The translations under genes were made by a program, and so were the position numbers. This document shows, piece after piece, positions 6,059 through 10,495 of a DNA stretch of 10,495 nt. Source of the DNA: Acidobacteriota bacterium (GTDB taxonomy: Bacteria; Acidobacteriota; Terriglobia; Bryobacterales; Bryobacteraceae). The notes under the pieces are model-generated. The model was not told the DNA's origin. It was given only the letters and a program-made list of their open reading frames with translations, and did no database searches. Positions within the stretch are counted from its first letter, which is position 1. The number at the start of each line of letters is the position of its first letter. Where the stretch lies: assembly GCA_003223065.1 (NCBI GenBank), contig QHXU01000152.1, forward strand, positions 3,382 to 13,876, written 5' to 3'.

Positions 6059-7813
6059 TTAGCGGCGGCGCAACTGCTCCAAGGTGCGGCTCACTTCGGG
6101 GTCCTTTTCACCGTCTCGCTCGACCGCGGCACGCGCCTCGGCCTCGGCTTCGAGCGGGTGTCCGTCGCGCGCCAGCACTTGCGCCAGCAGCCAGTGTGGC
6201 TTGAACCAGTTTGGCGCCGCGGCGATGGCCTCGCGCAGGCTCCGCTCAACCGCCGTGGCGTTGTTTTGCATGGCGTAGAACCCGGCCAGATTGAGCAGCG
6301 CATTCTGACGATCCTCCGCTGTATTCGGCGCACGCGCGGCTGCATCCATCGCATACTGCCATGCACGGAATCGTGTGCCTGTATCCGACGCAGCTTGCGA
6401 AAACGCCAAAAAGCGGCGCGAAAAGTACACGTCGGCGCTTGCGCCCCACGCTCGTGCACGGTCCAGGGATCGCACCGCCGATTCCACGTCGCCACGATCG
6501 AGCTCCCGGCGGGCGGAGGCGAGCAGAACATCACCGGCCGCAAGATAGAGGGCGGCGCAAGCGAGGGGTAGCGCCAGCACCCATTGGAAAGGCCGCCAAC
6601 GCCGCGTCTCCACCCGTTCCGTCTTGAAATCGCTGACCAGGATTGCCATGCAGAGATAGAAATACAGCTGGGTGGGAAGCGTGAACGCGCTGAACTGCTG
6701 GCTCACCAGCATCGCGACAAAGGCGCCGCCAACGGGCCCGTGCGCGGTGACGCAGCCAAGTCCGGCCAGCGCCATCAACGCCAGCAGGCCAAGGACGCCT
6801 TGCGACACCAGCGCGTCGAGGAAAATGTTATGCGGAGACTCGTGATAGAATTCCGGGAACGCGCGCGCTAGTGCCAGCGATTGGTGTGGCGGAAATTCGA
6901 GGGTGAATGTTTCCGGACCATAGCCGGTGAACCATCGACCGGCCGACATCCGGAGCGTGTCGCGCCAAAGGAGCAACCGCGCGCCGCCCAGCCGGTCTTC
7001 ACTGGACCACAAAACGCGGGCGCGCAACTTTTCTCCGCCCGGCGAGACATACAACGCAGCAATCAGCGCCAGCAGCACCAGAGCCCCCGCGGCCCAGCGC
7101 CAGCGCAACTGCTTGCGCACAACGAGGAACAGAGCCCCGGCCAGCAGCCCCAGAAGGGCCGCGCGTGTGCCGCTCAGGACGATCGCGAAGCCCGCCAGCC
7201 CGGATGTTGCGATCGTCCACGCTCTCCATGCGCGGCGGGTCTCAGACTGCGCCAGCGCGGCGCCGGCGAAGACCACGTAAAGCAAATAGGTGGCGAGATA
7301 GGTCGCGTGGCCGAGAGTCGCCGGCGGGCGCACGATCATGAACCGGCCTTCACCAAAGTGATAACCGGAAGACGGCATGAACGGGTCGAATCCGAAATAC
7401 TGAACGATGCCGTAGATCGCCACCGGAAATGCTGTCAACACCGTGATGCGCAGGAAAGGACGCAAGCGTCCACGGTCCGTAGCCAGGAACTGCGCCGCCG
7501 TTACGGCAAGAATCAGTACGGCGATCTCTGCAAACAATCCGCTCCGCCGCCACGTACTTCCGACCAGGGACACCACGTGGTGTTTCGAAAACAGGGTCGC
7601 AAGAAGAATCGCCAGGGCTTGTACGGCGACGAGAATTTCAAACCATTTGAAGGTCGCAGTGCGCGGGACGGGAACTTGTCGCGGGTGTAGGAGCGCCAGC
7701 GCGCTGCCGGCCAAAATGACCACTACTTTCGGAATTACGTCGAAGGAAAACGACCAGAAAGGAAGAATGAGAAGCGAGGCCAGCGCCGCCACTCCGGGCA
7801 GCAGATAGCTCAT
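6059..7813 (-). CDS. O-antigen ligase/polymerase-like membrane protein with C-terminal TPR region
   Basis: A 584-residue polytopic inner-membrane protein of the O-antigen ligase superfamily (Wzy_C/PF04932-like), whose members polymerise or ligate undecaprenyl-linked glycans on the periplasmic side. About ten or more hydrophobic segments span residues 1-430. Family hallmarks are LSGTRAALLG (213-222), the soluble stretch with RLLLWRDTL and GRWFTGYGPETF (about 279-303), and ESPHNIFLDALVSQGVLGL (325-343), whose His and Asn are typical of the periplasmic loop. Residues about 435-580 are hydrophilic and helical with TPR-like repeats (clearest about 502-565). The ATG at 7813 is chosen because membrane sequence begins at once; upstream ATGs at 7903/7900 would add 30 residues with no membrane character and overlap the divergent wzz-like gene. 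Its own Shine-Dalgarno is weak. It could be a Wzy polymerase, a WaaL ligase or a PglL-type protein glycosyltransferase; sequence alone does not separate these. Confidence 0.88.
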   Translation of the reverse strand: MSYLLPGVAALASLLILPFWSFSFDVIPKVVVILAGSALALLHPRQVPVPRTATFKWFEILVAVQALAILLATLFSKHHVVSLVGSTWRRSGLFAEIAVLILAVTAAQFLATDRGRLRPFLRITVLTAFPVAIYGIVQYFGFDPFMPSSGYHFGEGRFMIVRPPATLGHATYLATYLLYVVFAGAALAQSETRRAWRAWTIATSGLAGFAIVLSGTRAALLGLLAGALFLVVRKQLRWRWAAGALVLLALIAALYVSPGGEKLRARVLWSSEDRLGGARLLLWRDTLRMSAGRWFTGYGPETFTLEFPPHQSLALARAFPEFYHESPHNIFLDALVSQGVLGLLALMALAGLGCVTAHGPVGGAFVAMLVSQQFSAFTLPTQLYFYLCMAILVSDFKTERVETRRWRPFQWVLALPLACAALYLAAGDVLLASARRELDRGDVESAVRSLDRARAWGASADVYFSRRFLAFSQAASDTGTRFRAWQYAMDAAARAPNTAEDRQNALLNLAGFYAMQNNATAVERSLREAIAAAPNWFKPHWLLAQVLARDGHPLEAEAEARAAVERDGEKDPEVSRTLEQLRRR

Positions 7814-7843
7814 ATCAGCTACACTACCGCAAGGGTCCTCGAA

Positions 7844-8920
7844 GTGTCCGTGATTTCCGGGATACGAGATTCCTCCGGCCAAGATTCCTTCGACGCGCAT
7901 CAATACTTGCAGTACTTGCGGCGGCGCTGGAAATTTATTTTTATCGTGTGCGTCGCCGCCGGCGCCGCGGCGCTGATCGTGAGCTTGCTGCTCCCTAAAC
8001 AGTACACGGCAACCGCCAGCATTCTGATTGATTCCCCAGCCGGCAACGATCCGCGCTCGTCTACCGCGGTGAGCCCGATATATCTGGAGTCCCTTCGCAC
8101 ATACGAGCTTTTCGCCTCAAGCGATACGCTATTTTCGCGCGCTCTTGACAAGTTTCACCTTCGCGACGCGCAGTCGTCTTCAACACTCGAGTCTTTGAAA
8201 CGCAGGTTGTTGAAAGTCACTAAACTTCGGGACACGAAGGTCCTGCAGATCTCGGCCACCCTGCGCGATCCCAAGGAAGCGCAGGCGCTGGCGCAGTTTC
8301 TGGCACAAGAAACAGTGAACCTGAGCCGCGAGGCAAACCGCGCGGGCGATCAGGAACTGCTCGACGACGCACAGCGGCAATCAGATGAAGCGCAAAAGCG
8401 CCTGGAGCAAATGCAGACCGCCTGGAGCGATTTCAACTTGCGCCAGCCGCTCGAACCCTTGCGCGCAGAAATGGACACCCTGATCGGATTGCGCGATAGG
8501 GTGCGCAAGGACCTCCTCGATTCGCGGGCCGAGCTGGCGGAGTTTACGGGGCGGGCGGCAGACGAGCGGACGGCCGGTGTCCGTGCTCGTGTCGAAAGTC
8601 TTGAAAAGCAGGACATCGAAATCAGCCGACAGATTGAGACCAAGGCGGCGCTGATCTCGCGCCGCACTGCCCGCTCCGAGGAACTGCAACAGCAGCTGCG
8701 AACCGCCATGGGATTTTACGACGCGGCGGGCGCCCGCCTCCGCGATTTACGCGCTTCTGCCGGGCTGCGCGGTGAGCGCCTGCGAGTGATCGACCCCGGA
8801 GTCGTGCCGGAAAGACCGAGCTTTCCGAATATTCCCCTGAATGCGGCGCTGGCGCTGGCCGTGGCGCTGGCCGGTTGCATCACGTATCTCACGTTGACCT
8901 TCCGCCCCATGGAGCGGTAA
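7844..8920 (+). CDS. Wzz-type polysaccharide co-polymerase / chain-length determinant protein
   Basis: A 358-residue inner-membrane protein with the Wzz/PCP layout. A short cytoplasmic N-terminus (about 1-30, ending LRRRWK) leads to TM1 (about 31-50), followed by the YTATASILIDSP strand (54-65). A long periplasmic helical region with coiled-coil character (about 140-300, rich in E/R/L/Q) precedes the Pro-rich VIDPGVVPERPSFPN (315-329), and TM2 is about 331-353. Such proteins form oligomers that set polymer length together with Wzy. The protein ends right after TM2 (RPMER), so there is no fused tyrosine-kinase domain. The GTG start at 7844 has AAGGG eight bases upstream (7831-7835); it is first of at least three plus-strand genes, 7 bp before the next, and 30 bp from the divergent start of the TPR O-antigen-ligase-like gene. 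Family certain; exact polymer unknown. Confidence 0.9.
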   Translation: MSVISGIRDSSGQDSFDAHQYLQYLRRRWKFIFIVCVAAGAAALIVSLLLPKQYTATASILIDSPAGNDPRSSTAVSPIYLESLRTYELFASSDTLFSRALDKFHLRDAQSSSTLESLKRRLLKVTKLRDTKVLQISATLRDPKEAQALAQFLAQETVNLSREANRAGDQELLDDAQRQSDEAQKRLEQMQTAWSDFNLRQPLEPLRAEMDTLIGLRDRVRKDLLDSRAELAEFTGRAADERTAGVRARVESLEKQDIEISRQIETKAALISRRTARSEELQQQLRTAMGFYDAAGARLRDLRASAGLRGERLRVIDPGVVPERPSFPNIPLNAALALAVALAGCITYLTLTFRPMER

Positions 8921-8927
8921 TCCCCTC

Positions 8928-10307
8928 ATGAGCGCAGTTCGGACGTTCGAACCGCAGCGCTGGCTTGCCGGCACGCTGCTGGTAGCGTACGCAACGGTGG
9001 TTGCGCTGATGCGAGGGCCGGCGCAGTGGGCAATCGCCGCGATACCTCCGCTGGTGCCGGCGCTGTTATGGCTTGTCCGGTCAGCCAACGCCTGGCTGGG
9101 TCTGTTCTTCGTAGTCGCGCTGCTGGCGCCGCCCCTGCCGGTCGCGCTAGGCGACTCAGGTCCCCATCCCGCGCTCGTGTTTGCCGCGGTGGGCCTGGCA
9201 ATTGGGTTCCTGCGGTTCGGTGAGTGGCGCTTCCGCCGAAACCTCCTCGCGGGCTCACTCGTGTTGTTTTTCGCCGTATTGGCGATCAGCATTGCGCCGG
9301 CGGCAATTTATTCAGGGGAACAGATCGCGCTGCGGAGCCTGGCGCGTGTCGGGCTGATCGGCATTTCGGTATATGTCTTTTTCTACGTCTCGGCGGGCCC
9401 GGGGCGAAGAGGCCGCGGAATCTCAGCGCGTTTGCTGTATTGGGTCGCCCTGGCATCAGCCGCGTTCGCCTGTCTCGATTTTTACTTCCAGTTCCCCGCG
9501 CCGGCTGGATTTGAGACGCAGTTCGTCTGGCTCGATACCGGTATTTATCGCCGCGCGCAGGGCGTGTTCTATGAAGCGAGCACACTCGGAAATTTCTGCG
9601 CGTTCTTTTTGGTGATGACCGCGGTGGCGCTCTCCCGCCGCGCCGGGAACCGTATTGTGCTCATGGCGGGCGCTGCCGTGTTCGCGGTGGCTCTGATTTT
9701 TTCCTACTCACGCGCGTCCGTGTTGAATGTTGTAGTAGCGCTTGCGGCGTTCGCTGTGCTCGAGCGCTCGCGGCTCACAGTGCGCCGCTTGGCAGTCCTG
9801 ATTGCGGCCACGTTGGCCGCGGGCGCCGTCATTGTGTATCAGGTATTTCCGGCCTACTCCCAGCTCTATTGGGCACGGTTGTCGAACTCGGTAACGGAAT
9901 TCTTTGCATCGACGGGCGGGGTCTTGGCCGGGCGGCTCGAGTCCTGGCGGACGCTGGGACAGTTCCTGATCGAACATCCCTGGCACGCGTTGTTGGGCGT
10001 CGGCTATAAGACCCTGCCGTACTCCGACTTCATCGGAAGGCCGGTAGTGGCAGACAACATGTACCTGAGCCTTCTGGTCGAAACAGGCGTCGTGGGGTTG
10101 GGAGCGTTGCTCGTGCTGAGCGCCGCGATTCTGCGCGAAGCATACGCAGCGGCGCGATCCCCGGACTCCGAAAAGTCGTTTTACGGTACCTGGATTCTCT
10201 GTTTCTGGATCGGACAGATGTTCCAGATGTTCTCCAGTGATTTGCTCACGTTCTGGCGGGTGCTGCCGGCGTACCTTTGGGTGCTTGCGATGGCCGTCCG
10301 CCGATGA
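8928..10307 (+). CDS. O-antigen polymerase/ligase-like polytopic membrane protein (Wzy-type)
   Basis: A 459-residue inner-membrane protein with roughly ten to twelve hydrophobic segments, the second O-antigen-polymerase-like protein of the window. Family-typical features are RRAQGVFYEASTLGNF (208-223), SYSRASVLN (259-267) at the start of a membrane helix, and a long extracytoplasmic loop about 303-375. That loop holds GRLESWRTL (335-343), EHPWHALLGVGYKTL (349-363) and finally ADNMYLSLLVETGVVGLG (375-392), which takes the place of the HN-x-Y/F-L motif. Unlike the minus-strand paralogue it has no TPR tail. It starts 7 bp after the Wzz-type gene, and its TGA overlaps the next gene's ATG, so it belongs to the same operon. 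That context favours the Wzy polymerase role working with the Wzz-type protein, but a ligase role is not excluded. The only purine-rich site (GGAG 8911-8914) is 13 nt from the ATG, so coupling to the upstream stop may matter. Confidence 0.85.
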   Translation: MSAVRTFEPQRWLAGTLLVAYATVVALMRGPAQWAIAAIPPLVPALLWLVRSANAWLGLFFVVALLAPPLPVALGDSGPHPALVFAAVGLAIGFLRFGEWRFRRNLLAGSLVLFFAVLAISIAPAAIYSGEQIALRSLARVGLIGISVYVFFYVSAGPGRRGRGISARLLYWVALASAAFACLDFYFQFPAPAGFETQFVWLDTGIYRRAQGVFYEASTLGNFCAFFLVMTAVALSRRAGNRIVLMAGAAVFAVALIFSYSRASVLNVVVALAAFAVLERSRLTVRRLAVLIAATLAAGAVIVYQVFPAYSQLYWARLSNSVTEFFASTGGVLAGRLESWRTLGQFLIEHPWHALLGVGYKTLPYSDFIGRPVVADNMYLSLLVETGVVGLGALLVLSAAILREAYAAARSPDSEKSFYGTWILCFWIGQMFQMFSSDLLTFWRVLPAYLWVLAMAVRR

Positions 10308-10495
10308 AGATCCTGTTCCTTGAGCAGTTCAGCGAACTGGGCGGCGGCCAGCGATGTTTGCTCGACCTGCTGCCCGCGGTTTGCGATCGTGGATGGAAAG
10401 CTCTCGTCGCGGCGCCAGGTTCCGGGCCGCTATTCGACGCGGCGCGCCGCGCGGGAGCCGAGACCGCGGCCATCTCGCTCGGGCCATACACCAGC
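10304..10495 (+). CDS. Glycosyltransferase, GT-B fold (GT4-like), N-terminal fragment, 3' partial
   Basis: ATG at 10304 overlaps the previous gene's stop as ATGA and opens a frame that runs off the right edge, giving 64 visible residues. It begins MKILFLEQFSELGGGQRCLL, a typical first beta strand and glycine-rich loop of GT-B glycosyltransferases (GT4-like N-terminal domain), where the Gly-Gly-x-x-x stretch sits near the acceptor/donor cleft. The following LPAVCDRGWKALVAAPGSGPL and ARRAGAETAAISL also fit the early Rossmann part of that domain. It likely adds a sugar to the undecaprenyl-linked unit of the polysaccharide made by this operon, on the cytoplasmic face of the inner membrane. The donor-binding C-terminal half with its E-x7-E motif lies outside the window, so specificity cannot be guessed. 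Confidence 0.8.
   Translation, partial: MKILFLEQFSELGGGQRCLLDLLPAVCDRGWKALVAAPGSGPLFDAARRAGAETAAISLGPYTS

Noticed and set aside
6881..7690. Plus-strand open frame (269 codons) opposite the O-antigen-ligase-like gene
   Set aside because: Translation is rich in R, Q, P and A without hydrophobic or domain pattern; the opposite strand encodes clear membrane segments and family motifs.
7814..7903. Thirty-residue N-terminal extension of the TPR O-antigen-ligase-like protein
   Set aside because: The added residues are polar with no family match, and they overlap the divergent Wzz-type coding region. Starting at 7813 begins directly with a membrane helix.

Overview
The window is a gene-dense, GC-rich bacterial chromosome segment with eight genes and almost no spacer. 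The best lineage clue is the secreted protein at 5136-5990. It matches the domain family TIGR03437, named for Solibacter and very abundant in Acidobacteriota of the Bryobacterales type. Together with the Gram-negative envelope genes and the base composition, this suggests a Solibacter-like acidobacterium. That assignment is inference from one family signature.

Left part (1-3664): the C-terminal half of a glycogen-debranching-type amylo-alpha-1,6-glucosidase runs off the left edge. It converges on, and overlaps by 62 bp, a two-gene minus-strand unit: uvrB followed by a Rossmann/DUF2520-type protein, joined by a 4-nt ATGA stop/start overlap. The spacer upstream of uvrB (3665-3738) holds a -10-like hexamer so close to the uvrB start that a leaderless mRNA is possible. 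On the other strand it holds a 12-codon leader ORF in front of an alpha/beta hydrolase.

Middle (3739-6058): the Tex30/KANL3-like alpha/beta hydrolase is followed by a minimal polyprenyl-phosphate sugar phosphotransferase with its own good TATAAT box. This gene ends in a strong GC-rich hairpin that separates it from the convergent TIGR03437-type secreted protein.

Right part (6059-10495): a surface-polysaccharide locus. On the minus strand is an O-antigen ligase/polymerase-type membrane protein with a C-terminal TPR tail. Diverging from it, with only about 30 bp between start codons, is a tightly packed plus-strand operon: a Wzz-type chain-length/co-polymerase protein, a second O-antigen-polymerase-like membrane protein, and the start of a GT-B glycosyltransferase that runs off the right edge. 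With the sugar transferase at 4491-5096 as the likely initiating enzyme, these genes fit a Wzx/Wzy-type pathway: sugar-1-phosphate loaded on undecaprenyl phosphate, unit completed by glycosyltransferases, polymerised by Wzy, length set by Wzz, then ligated. No flippase, export porin or tyrosine kinase is visible here.

I saw no tRNA, rRNA, CRISPR array, insertion sequence or phage gene. No gene-free stretch exceeds 80 bp. I did not find a clearly new biological system. The points most worth a second look are the paired O-antigen-ligase-like proteins, the stand-alone TIGR03437 protein beside them, and several unusual start or termination arrangements.
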